From the NCBI GenBank assembly GCA_012270355.1, contig JAAXIL010000226.1:1-7440 (forward strand): 7,440 nt of DNA. The letters run 5' to 3'. Both the position numbers and the translations under genes were made by a program. The stretch comes from Psychrobacter sp. Its GTDB lineage: Bacteria > Pseudomonadota > Gammaproteobacteria > Pseudomonadales > Moraxellaceae. Positions 1 through 6,531 of this stretch are shown in pieces; within the stretch, counting starts at the first letter, position 1, and each line of letters starts with the position of its first letter. The notes under the pieces are model-generated. The model saw nothing but the letters and a program-made list of their open reading frames with translations, was not told the origin of the DNA and did not search any database.

Positions 1-31
1 GGGCGATCTTGCGAGAATTTTCAGAACTCAT
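1..31 (-). CDS. 5' end of a frame running off the left edge (unidentified)
   Basis: An ATG at 29-31 on the minus strand opens a frame reading MSSENSRKIA before the window ends. Its ATG overlaps the TGA of the preceding 33-codon ORF in an ATGA arrangement, which is typical of translationally coupled genes. A weak purine stretch (AGTGGA) lies a few bases upstream. Ten residues are not enough to identify a family. From known gene order in Pseudomonas and Acinetobacter, the gene after pyrB is often an inactive dihydroorotase (pyrC'), so this could be that gene or part of it; this is inference from context only. It could equally be the shifted continuation of the 33-codon ORF. Confidence 0.3.
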   Translation of the reverse strand, partial: MSSENSRKIA

Positions 32-129
32 AAATCCACTAAGGGGCGCATCAACAAATAGGTATCATTAAACGACGTTTCGTCTAAATTTTTTGGTTTA
101 GGAAAGTTTTTTGGAAGTAGGTTTTGCAT
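28..129 (-). CDS. short 33-codon ORF downstream of pyrB; possible leader or broken N-terminus
   Basis: It starts at an ATG 36 bases after the pyrB stop and reads MQNLLPKNFPKPKN at the start and TYLLMRPLVDL at the end, then TGA. The upstream purine stretch (AGAGA) makes only a weak ribosome site. The spacing fits an operon with pyrB. Three readings are possible: a genuine small coupled peptide, the intact N-terminus of a dihydroorotase-like gene broken by a one-base frameshift near 28-31 (the next frame opens exactly there), or chance. The segment is not recognised as a known family. The overlap between its stop and the next start favours coupling or a frameshift over chance, but only weakly. 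Confidence 0.3.
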   Translation of the reverse strand: MQNLLPKNFPKPKNLDETSFNDTYLLMRPLVDL

Positions 130-165
130 GGGTTTCTCTAGTTTTTTATAAGTTTCATATTTTAG

Positions 166-1182
166 TTATCGATTTTCCCTAAACGCCCTCTGTCCCTGCA
201 TCGCCAGCGACAACACCGCCATGCGTACGGCAATGCCGTTATTCACCTGTTTCAAAATCACCGATTGTTCACCATCGGCAACGCTTGAGGCAATCTCTAC
301 GCCACGATTCATCGGACCGGGGTGCATCACCAACGCATCTGGTTTGGCGAGAGCCACCCGCTCAGGCGTGATGCCATACGTCTTAAAATACTCGCTCGAC
401 GATGCCATTCGTGGGTAGCCCAGCCGCTCATTTGGACTTCGCAAGCCAATCACCCCATCACAGCCGACCACACCGTCCTCAATCTTTTCAAACACTTTGA
501 CGCCGTAGCGTTCGATGCCCTTAGGTAACAGCGTGCGAGGGGCAATCACCCGAATATCGGGCACGCCCAACGTCTTTAATGCACTGATGTCCGAACGAGC
601 CACCCGAGAATGCTTAATATCACCAATAATGGCAACCGACAGCTCCTCAAACGGCTTATTTGCCTCACGGTGAATCGTCAGCATGTCCAGCATCGCTTGC
701 GTCGGATGAGCGTGCCAGCCATCACCGCCATTAATAATAGCAATATCAGGCGTGACCTCGGTCGCCATAAAATGTGCCGCACCCGATGCCGAATGACGTA
801 CCACAAAAATATCCGCCGTCATCGCCTGCAAATTCCACAGCGTATCCCGCAGGCTCTCCCCCTTTTTCGTGCTAGAACGAGCAATATCGATATTCAGCAC
901 ATTTGCCCCAAGGCGTTTTTCTGCCACTTCAAACGTCGTGCGAGTGCGGGTCGAATTTTCAAAAAACAAATTCATCACCGTACACCCATCCAAATCAGGA
1001 CGATTAATCAGTTGCCCCGACGCATCAAAAAACCCTTCAGCTGTGTCAATAATGGTATGCAACTGCTTACGGCTTAAACCCTCCACACCCAAAAAATGGC
1101 GAATTCCCCCATCATTATTAACCTGTGGCTGGCTGAGTGAGCTATTTAATTTATTGGTGATGTCATCATCAGTTCGAGTCAT
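166..1182 (-). CDS. pyrB: aspartate carbamoyltransferase catalytic chain
   Basis: It catalyses carbamoyl phosphate + L-aspartate to N-carbamoyl-L-aspartate, the committed step of pyrimidine synthesis, in the cytoplasm. The 338 residues match the longer proteins of Pseudomonas/Acinetobacter type (E. coli about 311), with a roughly 28-residue N-terminal extension. The carbamoyl-phosphate loop FENSTRTRT lies at 74-82, the SSTKKGE loop at 103-109, VVRH at 127-130, HPTQ at 159-162, [11 protein letters not shown] at 187-197 and HPGPMNRG at 287-294. Arg248 aligns with E. coli Arg229, but the residue two further on is Pro250 where E. coli has Gln231, an aspartate-contacting position. The ATG start is taken because the homologous region begins soon after; its ribosome site is weak (TGGG). 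The long N-terminus recalls the class A enzymes that assemble with an inactive dihydroorotase, and a short downstream frame could begin such a gene. No PyrR-type attenuator is visible upstream. Confidence 0.96.
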   Translation of the reverse strand: MTRTDDDITNKLNSSLSQPQVNNDGGIRHFLGVEGLSRKQLHTIIDTAEGFFDASGQLINRPDLDGCTVMNLFFENSTRTRTTFEVAEKRLGANVLNIDIARSSTKKGESLRDTLWNLQAMTADIFVVRHSASGAAHFMATEVTPDIAIINGGDGWHAHPTQAMLDMLTIHREANKPFEELSVAIIGDIKHSRVARSDISALKTLGVPDIRVIAPRTLLPKGIERYGVKVFEKIEDGVVGCDGVIGLRSPNERLGYPRMASSSEYFKTYGITPERVALAKPDALVMHPGPMNRGVEIASSVADGEQSVILKQVNNGIAVRMAVLSLAMQGQRAFRENR

Positions 1183-1224
1183 GTCGTGTTGCCCAAATTA
1201 TTATCATGTCTTGTAATGAGGATA

Positions 1225-1253
1225 ATTTTAGGCGGTTTTAATAAGTTTATCTA
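1225..1253 (-). promoter_or_regulatory. possible sigma-70 promoter of pyrB
   Basis: On the minus strand TAGATA (1253-1248) and TAAAAT (1230-1225) are separated by 17 bases. They match the -35 consensus in 4 of 6 positions and the -10 in 5 of 6. The -10 lies about 42 bases before the pyrB ATG. The surroundings are AT-rich, so a chance match is quite possible. Confidence 0.3.
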
Positions 1254-1293
1254 GGCGTTAATTAAGGCGTTTATCTCTAAAAAACATAATTAA

Positions 1294-1325
1294 ACCCCAC
1301 CACGCTAAAAATAACGGGGTGGGGT
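1294..1325 (-). terminator. hairpin terminator after the acyl-CoA dehydrogenase remnant
   Basis: The arms ACCCCACC (1294-1301) and GGTGGGGT (1318-1325) pair perfectly. Two more inner pairs follow after one mismatch, around a 10-base AT-rich loop. Read on the minus strand, the stem is followed by an imperfect T-rich tail (TTTAATTATGTTTTTT), so it fits a rho-independent terminator for the minus-strand remnant ending at 1373. On the plus strand it lacks a T run. It also separates that gene from pyrB transcription. Confidence 0.6.
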
Positions 1326-1372
1326 CAATGAAATTTAAGTGACAACTTTAATGGCAAAGCTTAAAGAATTTA

Positions 1373-2116
1373 TCAAAACCACTCGGCTTGCATCTCGGTG
1401 ACCACCTCATTCGATTGTCTTAAAAGGGCTAAATCACGTTCAATTAATGGCAACTCCCAATCCATAAAGTATTTGGCGGCTTGCAGTTTGCCTTGATAAA
1501 AATGACGTATTTCCTCTGTGTTATCATTTGAGTGGTCTAAATCATTGAGTAGCGTCTCGGCTGTCAAAGCTTGACGCAACCACATCCAACTGACAATCAA
1601 AGTCGCAAACACCGACATCATTGCCGCTGCATTGCCCGTCAATGCCAGTGCCTTTTGTGGCGAGGTGTTTATCTCTTGTCCAATTTGCATCACAAGCTTT
1701 GGCAGTTGATCAAGATAGATCATAAGTTTGTCAGCCAATTTGCGACTTTGCGGTAACGTATCGCCTCCTTGCGATACTTGGGCTAAGTCCCGTCCAATTT
1801 CTCGTTGCAAGGTTTGAAGTCCTAAACTGTTGTTCTGCCATAGCTTGCGGAAGGTTAAATCTAAGGCTTGAATGCCGTTGGTGCCTTCATGGATGGGGTT
1901 GAGACGATTGTCTCGCCAAAACTGCTCAGCCAGATATTCTCGTGTGTACCCCGCTCCGCCCAACACCTGAATACCCAAATCATTGGCTTTGGGTCCATAT
2001 TCTGAGGGCCAAGCTTTGATGACGGGCGTTAATAAATCCAGCAATTCGGTTAGGTTGGTTTTCTCGTCATCATTCTCGCAGGTGTTGATGCGGTCAATCA
2101 AATTTGCTCCGTACAA
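1373..2116 (-). pseudogene. 5'-truncated acyl-CoA dehydrogenase (C-terminal portion only)
   Basis: This is the C-terminal half of a roughly 600-residue acyl-CoA dehydrogenase of the type that carries an extra C-terminal helical domain. The family oxidises acyl-CoA to 2-enoyl-CoA with FAD and hands electrons to ETF. Counting from the TTG at 2116, the fragment has 247 codons. VLGGAGYTRE lies at 51-60 and IHEGTNGIQ at 75-83, where Glu77 aligns with the catalytic base of the YEGT motif. The helical tail contains MWLRQA. The N-terminal and middle FAD/substrate domains are absent: the frame runs back only a few codons to a TAG at 2132-2134, and no ATG or ribosome site is present at the break. Recognisable similarity starts about at SLYGANLID, so the break lies near 2116-2125. 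The nearby terminator is preserved, which suggests a fairly recent truncation. A short expressed C-terminal protein is unlikely. Confidence 0.88.
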
Positions 2117-2187
2117 ACTTTGCTTTAAGCACTATGATGATAACGATGACAATGAATATCAAATAATTGAACTTAAAGATTGCCCCA
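2117..2187. other. AT-rich junction segment between two gene fragments
   Basis: These roughly 70 bases lie between the broken 5' end of the acyl-CoA dehydrogenase (minus strand) and the first recognisable codons of the aldolase fragment (plus strand). The segment is rich in GATGATAACGATGA-like repeats of GA/TG triplets. It shows no terminal inverted repeat or clear target-site duplication by eye. In one plus frame it reads HYDDNDDNEYQIIELKDCPI before a stop, which could be a scrap of a third gene or chance. It is best described as a deletion or rearrangement scar. Confidence 0.5.
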
Positions 2188-2394
2188 TCTGAGTATGAGA
2201 TCAATCCTACGGGATTTACCATTCATAGTGCCATTCATGAGGCTAGGGACGATGCCCACTGTGTCATTCACCTACACACCAGCGACGGCGTTGCGGTCTC
2301 TGCTCAAAAAGATGGGCTGTTGCCATTATCGCAGCAGTCGTTAATTCCACTTTCTAATCTGGCGATGGTCTTCATACCTAAACATGGAAATTAA
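2167..2394 (+). pseudogene. internal fragment of a class II aldolase/adducin-family gene
   Basis: The 75 codons resemble the zinc-binding core of class II aldolase/adducin-fold proteins (AraD/FucA-like). NPTGFTIHSAIHEAR lies at about 13-27, HCVIHLHT with its His-x-His zinc-ligand pair at 31-38, and SAQKDGLLPLSQQS at 45-58. Full-length relatives are roughly 200-260 residues, so both the N-terminal part and everything after about PLSNLA are missing. The frame then runs through MVFIPKHGN to a TAA. The first codons before SEYEINPTG do not look like the family and probably come from the junction. The ATG has no good ribosome site. Together with the opposing truncated acyl-CoA dehydrogenase this marks a decayed region. 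Substrate cannot be inferred. Confidence 0.8.
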
Positions 2395-2450
2395 ACTTGT
2401 CGTTTATTCATCGTTTGTGTTCATGTTTGCACTCAAAATTTTTCTTAATT

Positions 2451-2469
2451 TAAGACCTTACCAGTCTTA
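2451..2469. repeat. small inverted repeat in the fbp upstream region
   Basis: TAAGAC and GTCTTA form a perfect 6-base dyad around a 7-base centre. It lies in the gene-free stretch 2395-2576 between the aldolase fragment and fbp. There is no T run on either side, so it is not a convincing terminator; it could be an operator or chance. Apart from this dyad and the putative promoter nearer fbp, nothing else is seen in that stretch. Confidence 0.25.
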
Positions 2470-2536
2470 CCACAATTCTACCCAGTGGAACATCAAGTTT
2501 AATACGGTGGAATTTAGAACAGTTTACAGTAGGATT

Positions 2537-2545
2537 TGTTAGAAT
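2537..2545 (+). promoter_or_regulatory. possible extended -10 promoter of fbp
   Basis: TGTTAGAAT fits an extended -10 element (TGn followed by TAGAAT, 5 of 6 to consensus), and no convincing -35 lies upstream, which is tolerable for this promoter class. It sits about 31 bases before the fbp ATG. The ribosome site is a short AGG at 2568-2570, six bases before the ATG. Confidence 0.4.
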
Positions 2546-2576
2546 AAGCCGAATTGTTAACATTTTTAGGCAACCC

Positions 2577-3608
2577 ATGACTACCCTACCTCAGTTTTTG
2601 CAAACCTTAGCTAAAAACCATCCAAATTTAATGCCCACTTGCAACGTCATTGAAACCGTCGCTAGCGTCGGGGTCGATATTACCAATCTATTACGCAAAG
2701 GGGCATTGGCAGACATTCATGGCGAAGCAGGTGAGACCAACGTGCAAGGCGAGGCTCAAAAAAAGCTTGATGTGATTGCCAATGACCTCTTGCTAAAAGC
2801 GTTAACCACCAATGCCCATTGTGCTGGTGTGGCAAGCGAAGAGCTGGACGATGCCACGTCTGCCAATGCCGATGGCGAACTACTGGTATTATTTGACCCA
2901 TAGGACGGCTCGTCTAAAATCGACATCAACATGCCCACAGGCACGATTTTTTCTATTTTGCCCTACCAAAACCAAGGCAACTCAGCGAGCAATGCCGACT
3001 TTTTGCAAAAAGGTACTGAGCAGTTGGCATCGGGCTATTTGTTATATGGTGCGTCCACTGTGCTGGCGTTTACTTTTAACGAAGATGCTTTGAAAAAACA
3101 GCACGGTGTCGTCATGTTTAGCCTCGACCCTGATACGAGTGAATTTATATTAATCAAACAAAACATCCAAATTGATGCCGATACGTGTGAGTACGCTATC
3201 AACACATCCAACTATCGCCATTGGTTAGTGCCCATGCAGACCTACGTTGATGAAGTCGTGGCGGGCAAAACGGGTTGTCGAGAAAAGAATTTTAATACCC
3301 GTTGGGTCGCGGCGATGGTTGGCGATGTGCACCGCATCTTGTGCCGAGGCGGTATTTTTATGTACCCGTTCGATAACCGTTATTCAAAAAATGACCCCAA
3401 CAAAGCGGGGAAACTGCGGTTAATGTATGAAGCCAATCCCATGAGTTTGCTGATTGAAAATGCAGGCGGGCTGTCCACTGATGCCAAGCAACGCATCATG
3501 GATATTGAACCGACGGACATTCACCAGCGTGTGCCTGTGGTATTGGGTAGTAAAAACGAGGTGCAACGTGTCAAAGACTTGCATGAGCAGGATGCGACAC
3601 GTGTCTGA
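2577..3608 (+). pseudogene. fbp: class I fructose-1,6-bisphosphatase interrupted by an in-frame TAG at the active site
   Basis: The family hydrolyses fructose-1,6-bisphosphate to fructose-6-phosphate, the key gluconeogenic phosphatase step. One continuous frame of 343 codons covers the whole family length (E. coli 332), broken only by TAG at 2901-2903, codon 109. The N-terminal part carries VQGE (56-59) and SEE (87-89). The motif around the stop reads LFDP, stop, DGSSKID, where the family has DPLDGSS; the two Asp metal ligands are at 107 and 110, on either side of the stop. Beyond it come GTIFSI (122-127), NYRHW (212-216), [14 protein letters not shown] (240-253), GGIFMYP (258-264) and [11 protein letters not shown] with metal-ligand Glu285. 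No frameshift or other stop is seen, so a single substitution (for example TTG to TAG) explains it. Translation would end after 108 residues; an ATG at 2931 would restart past the motif without a ribosome site. A recent nonsense mutation, sequencing error or amber readthrough are the alternatives. Confidence 0.9.
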
Positions 3609-4473
3609 AAACGTAATCAATAACCTCATTGATAGCAAGTCTTTCGATACGATAATAACTTCCGTCAAAAATCCTAGCGTCAAACTTGCTAAAGCATTGC
3701 TCACTCAAACAAGGCAACGTAAAAAGTTGGGACAAACGGTGTTAGAGGGTGTGCATTTAGTGGATGCGTTGCTGACTCGTTTTCAAGAAAGTAGCAAACC
3801 CCTAAATGTGCAATTAAACCAAATTTTACTGGCTCAAAATGCTTTGGATAATAGCGAAGTACAAGGCATATTGTCGCAACTCAATGAGCTTGATATGACG
3901 AGTGGTGATGTCACTATTTTAGAAGACAGTTTATATCAATCCATTCGCAGTTTGGGCGATGGTGTGGACATTATGGCTATTATTGACACACCAGTTCAGA
4001 CTCTTGAGACGGTGTCACCCATCACCACGGACTGTTTGATTTTAAATGACGTACAAGACGCAGGCAATGTCGGCACGTTGCTTCGAACCGCATCTTGCGT
4101 GGGCGTAACTACCATCATTTGCACAATGGGTACGGCGAGTGTGTGGTCCCCTAAAACCTTGCGAGCGGGCATGGGAGCACAATTCGGCTTGACCATTTTT
4201 GAAAATGTGGACGTGGATAAGCTGTTAAACCATGTGCAAACGCCATTATTCGCAACCAGCTCGCATACAGACAAAGTCATTTTTGATTATGATTTAACCA
4301 AACCGATGGCGTGGATTTTGGGCAATGAAGGGCAAGGCGTAACAATTGAATTAATGAATCAAGCGACCTCAATCGCCCTGCCCCAACCCAAAGGTGGGGA
4401 AAGTTTAAACGTCGGCGTGGCAGGCTCAGTGTGTTTGTTTGAGATGTTGCGGCAGCGTAGTTTCAGTCAATAA
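3601..4473 (+). CDS. SpoU/TrmH-family RNA 2'-O-methyltransferase
   Basis: It is an S-adenosylmethionine-dependent methyltransferase with the trefoil-knot (SPOUT) fold, transferring methyl to a ribose 2'-OH of rRNA or tRNA. With the chosen GTG start it has 290 residues. An N-terminal substrate-binding region ([14 protein letters not shown] at about 21-34, then [11 protein letters not shown]) precedes the catalytic domain. Motif 1 is [16 protein letters not shown] (149-164) with the catalytic Arg162, motif 2 is GNEGQG (241-246), and motif 3 is [18 protein letters not shown] (259-276) with SLN at 268-270. The GTG is preferred because AGGA at 3589-3592 sits eight bases upstream; an ATG at 3592 in the same frame has no properly spaced site. 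The gene overlaps the 3' end of fbp by eight bases and probably shares its transcript. The target could be 23S rRNA (RlmB or a TsnR-like relative) but the sequence does not decide it. Confidence 0.9.
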   Translation: MSENVINNLIDSKSFDTIITSVKNPSVKLAKALLTQTRQRKKLGQTVLEGVHLVDALLTRFQESSKPLNVQLNQILLAQNALDNSEVQGILSQLNELDMTSGDVTILEDSLYQSIRSLGDGVDIMAIIDTPVQTLETVSPITTDCLILNDVQDAGNVGTLLRTASCVGVTTIICTMGTASVWSPKTLRAGMGAQFGLTIFENVDVDKLLNHVQTPLFATSSHTDKVIFDYDLTKPMAWILGNEGQGVTIELMNQATSIALPQPKGGESLNVGVAGSVCLFEMLRQRSFSQ

Positions 4474-4516
4474 AGCTACGTCTATTTATATATAAACTAA
4501 AGCATACATAGCTTTA
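4471..4516. terminator. weak nested hairpin between convergent genes
   Basis: TAAAGCTA (4471-4478, containing the methyltransferase stop codon) is the reverse complement of TAGCTTTA (4509-4516). A second TAAAGC at 4498-4503 can instead pair with GCTTTA at 4511-4516 around a seven-base loop. The stems are AT-rich and lack a T run, so termination strength is doubtful. The position between the convergent methyltransferase and dioxygenase genes fits a bidirectional terminator. Confidence 0.3.
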
Positions 4517-4541
4517 ATACAAGACTGTATTACTGATTTAG

Positions 4542-5354
4542 TTAGCATTGATGTGGATTTTGTCTAAGCCATTTTGTTGCTAGATATTTCACACCTTTAG
4601 TGACAGGCACTCCTGCATGTAAAGATAGTGGATTTAGTGCACCGTTAATGAGAGTGTTAGCAAAGTATACGGCTCTACCAGTTTTAGGACGTACTTCAAA
4701 ATTTATTTTAGTAAATTTAGTGGCCCCACCTTCTTCACCCTCTGACCAATACATGATGAAAGTACCGACTCGTTGTCCACCATTTTGCAAAATTTTATCT
4801 CTCCCTTTTTTATCAGGATCAAAGTAATCATAGTGAGGTTTATATTCTCCCCCATCTTCATATCTTAAAATATGCAACCCTTCTCCTTTCTCGACAGGCC
4901 AATTAATCAACTCAGCAATACGATTTTCAATCATTTCGTGTATCGGTGTATAGCCTCTAACAAACCCTTTACTGACACTTGTTCGAGAAGGATCAAAGAT
5001 ATTACCGTCGCCTTCAGGATGCACTATTTGCGAGGCTTTTAATTGCTTTTCTGAAACGGCAATAAGTTCCTCACACTCCTTTGGACGTAGAAAATTATCT
5101 ACCACTACGATGAAAGGTTTATGGCATTCAGAAACAACGCTAACCTCAATGTCCTCTAGATGAATGGTATTGCTTTTAGTATCAATGAAAGGCACAGTCA
5201 TGCTTTTATTATGTTGAGTCATAAGCTCGTAAGCTGCCCCAACCCAACCATTTTCAAGCAGTTTACTTGAAATGGTTTCAGTGGAAACACCATTAACAAT
5301 ATTTTCAGCTATCCAAGATTTCCAATCTTGATTTAGTTGTTTTAATTCACTCAT
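4542..5354 (-). CDS. prolyl-4-hydroxylase-like 2-oxoglutarate/Fe(II)-dependent dioxygenase
   Basis: The 270-residue protein has a C-terminal double-stranded beta-helix dioxygenase domain of the P4Hc type, which couples oxidative decarboxylation of 2-oxoglutarate to hydroxylation of a substrate. PFIVVVDNFL at 80-89 opens the domain. The iron triad is H174 and D176 (in YKPHYDYFD) plus H246 (in LSLHAGVPV). K256 in the following GVKYLATKW is placed to bind the 2-oxoglutarate carboxylate. EEGGATKF at 207-214 is the usual strand before the distal His. Residues 1-75 form a separate region with WKSWIAENIV and a helical look, not recognised. There is no signal peptide, so it should be cytosolic. AAGGGA four bases before the ATG is a good ribosome site. 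The gene stands alone on its strand between two terminators. AT-rich composition relative to pyrB hints at horizontal gain. The substrate (protein proline, free amino acid or other) cannot be inferred. Confidence 0.9.
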   Translation of the reverse strand: MSELKQLNQDWKSWIAENIVNGVSTETISSKLLENGWVGAAYELMTQHNKSMTVPFIDTKSNTIHLEDIEVSVVSECHKPFIVVVDNFLRPKECEELIAVSEKQLKASQIVHPEGDGNIFDPSRTSVSKGFVRGYTPIHEMIENRIAELINWPVEKGEGLHILRYEDGGEYKPHYDYFDPDKKGRDKILQNGGQRVGTFIMYWSEGEEGGATKFTKINFEVRPKTGRAVYFANTLINGALNPLSLHAGVPVTKGVKYLATKWLRQNPHQC

Positions 5355-5466
5355 TTTGTCCCTTTTTGAGTCATAAAAATTTTTAAAAATTAATGAAGCT
5401 TGTTTTCAAATATTCCCTATACTCTATCAGTTTTCTTCAAGGTAGGCTAGAATCCCTTTAAAACAC

Positions 5467-5492
5467 AAAAACCCCACAGTAGTGGGGTTTTT
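5467..5492. terminator. strong rho-independent terminator of etfBA
   Basis: AAAAACCCCAC (5467-5477) and GTGGGGTTTTT (5482-5492) form a perfect 11-base stem with the tetraloop AGTA. It has T-rich tails in both directions and lies 33 bases beyond the etfA stop on the minus strand. It can serve as an intrinsic terminator for etfBA and also insulates the dioxygenase gene, whose promoter must lie between 5355 and 5466. Confidence 0.92.
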
Positions 5493-5524
5493 AATTAAAA
5501 TTTAGACTCGATAAGGTTAGAATT

Positions 5525-6457
5525 TTATAGCTTACTAGTCAACTCTGGCAGTGCGTCATACAAATCTGCTTCTAAGAAGTAATCTGCTACGCTAGCAATT
5601 GGAGCTTCGGGGTCATTGTTGATTGCAACAATAGTCTTAGAATCTTTCATACCTGCCAAATGCTGGATGGCTCCCGAAATGCCTGCGGCGATATACAACT
5701 GCGGGGCAACAATCTTACCCGTTTGACCAACCTGCATGTCATTGGGTACATAACCTGCATCAACCGCTGCACGAGAGGCACCAACCGCTGCACCAAGTTT
5801 ATCCGCAAGAGGCTCGATGTATTTGGTGAAGTTCTCGCCATTTTGCAGGGCACGACCACCAGATACTACGATTTCAGCTGAGGTCAACTCTGGACGGTCA
5901 GATTTCGCCAATTCTTCGCTAACAAAGTTTGATTTACCTGCATCTTCCACAGTAGCAACGGTTTCAACTGATGCCGAACCACCTTCTGCTACAACCGCAT
6001 CAAACGCCGTTGTCCTCACCGTAACGATAACCTTATCTTCAGAAGTCTGAACAGTTGCAACGGCGTTACCCGCATAAATGGGACGCTCAAACGTTTTGGC
6101 ATCAACCACAGCCGTGATGTCAGAAATCATGCTCACGTCAAGCAATGCTGCTACACGAGGCATAAAGTTTTTGCCCGTGGTGGTAGCAGGGGCGACGATA
6201 TGACTATAATCGCCAGCGAGATCTTTTACGAGTAATGCCACGTTTTCAGCAAGCTGATACTCGTAAGCGGCGTTGTCAGCAAGCAATACTTTGCTTACGC
6301 CACTGGCTTTCGCTGCGGCATCAGCAACTGATTGACAGCCAGAGCCAGCCACCAATACATGCACATCACTACCCATTTTTTCGGCAGCCGCAATGGTGCT
6401 GAGGGTTGCTTTTTTAAGCTCATTATTATCGTGTTCTGCGTATACTAAAATTGCCAT
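5525..6457 (-). CDS. etfA: electron transfer flavoprotein alpha subunit
   Basis: The large subunit of the FAD/AMP-containing ETF heterodimer accepts electrons from acyl-CoA and related dehydrogenases and passes them to membrane ETF-quinone oxidoreductase. The 310 residues are a normal length for the bacterial protein. The N-terminal ETF domain ([10 protein letters not shown]) is followed by the C-terminal FAD domain with SGGRALQ (199-205), [10 protein letters not shown] (226-235), GQTGKIVAP (244-252), [14 protein letters not shown] (257-270) and NNDPEAPI (280-287). Arg229, Thr246 and His266 correspond to FAD-contacting residues of human ETFA (Arg249, Thr266, His286), and the spacing between them is identical. 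AGGA nine bases before the ATG is the ribosome site. It follows etfB by 74 bases and precedes the strong terminator. Nothing looks broken. Confidence 0.98.
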   Translation of the reverse strand: MAILVYAEHDNNELKKATLSTIAAAEKMGSDVHVLVAGSGCQSVADAAAKASGVSKVLLADNAAYEYQLAENVALLVKDLAGDYSHIVAPATTTGKNFMPRVAALLDVSMISDITAVVDAKTFERPIYAGNAVATVQTSEDKVIVTVRTTAFDAVVAEGGSASVETVATVEDAGKSNFVSEELAKSDRPELTSAEIVVSGGRALQNGENFTKYIEPLADKLGAAVGASRAAVDAGYVPNDMQVGQTGKIVAPQLYIAAGISGAIQHLAGMKDSKTIVAINNDPEAPIASVADYFLEADLYDALPELTSKL

Positions 6458-6531
6458 AATTATTTATCCTATTTTATCTCAATAATTCAATCACTTTATA
6501 ATCAATGAAATCAAAGTCCATCAAATAATAA

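Noticed and set aside
610..1077. Plus-strand 155-codon ORF opposite pyrB
   Set aside because: It is antisense to the well conserved pyrB frame. Its Arg/His-rich, unstructured translation is typical of shadow frames.
1373..2116. The acyl-CoA dehydrogenase ORF as an intact 247-residue gene
   Set aside because: It begins at a TTG without a ribosome site, lacks the FAD and substrate domains, and is cut within a segment that is internal in full-length relatives.
2901..2903. Pyrrolysine or programmed recoding at the fbp TAG
   Set aside because: No downstream recoding structure or related gene is visible in the window, and the family has Leu here, so a simple nonsense change is more economical; it is kept only as a testable alternative.
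2680..2944. Two minus-strand ORFs of 62 and 73 codons opposite fbp
   Set aside because: They lie in other frames of a clear fbp coding region and show no family features or ribosome sites.
3454..3600. Extending the methyltransferase N-terminus to the ATG at 3454
   Set aside because: The extra residues are the out-of-frame translation of the conserved C-terminus of fbp and do not resemble the methyltransferase family; the GTG at 3601 has a well spaced AGGA.
2931..3608. A 225-codon ORF starting at ATG 2931 as an independent gene
   Set aside because: It is in the same frame as the upstream 108 codons and is simply the rest of fructose-bisphosphatase after the TAG. Its ATG (Met119 of the family protein) has no ribosome site, and it lacks half of the catalytic motif.
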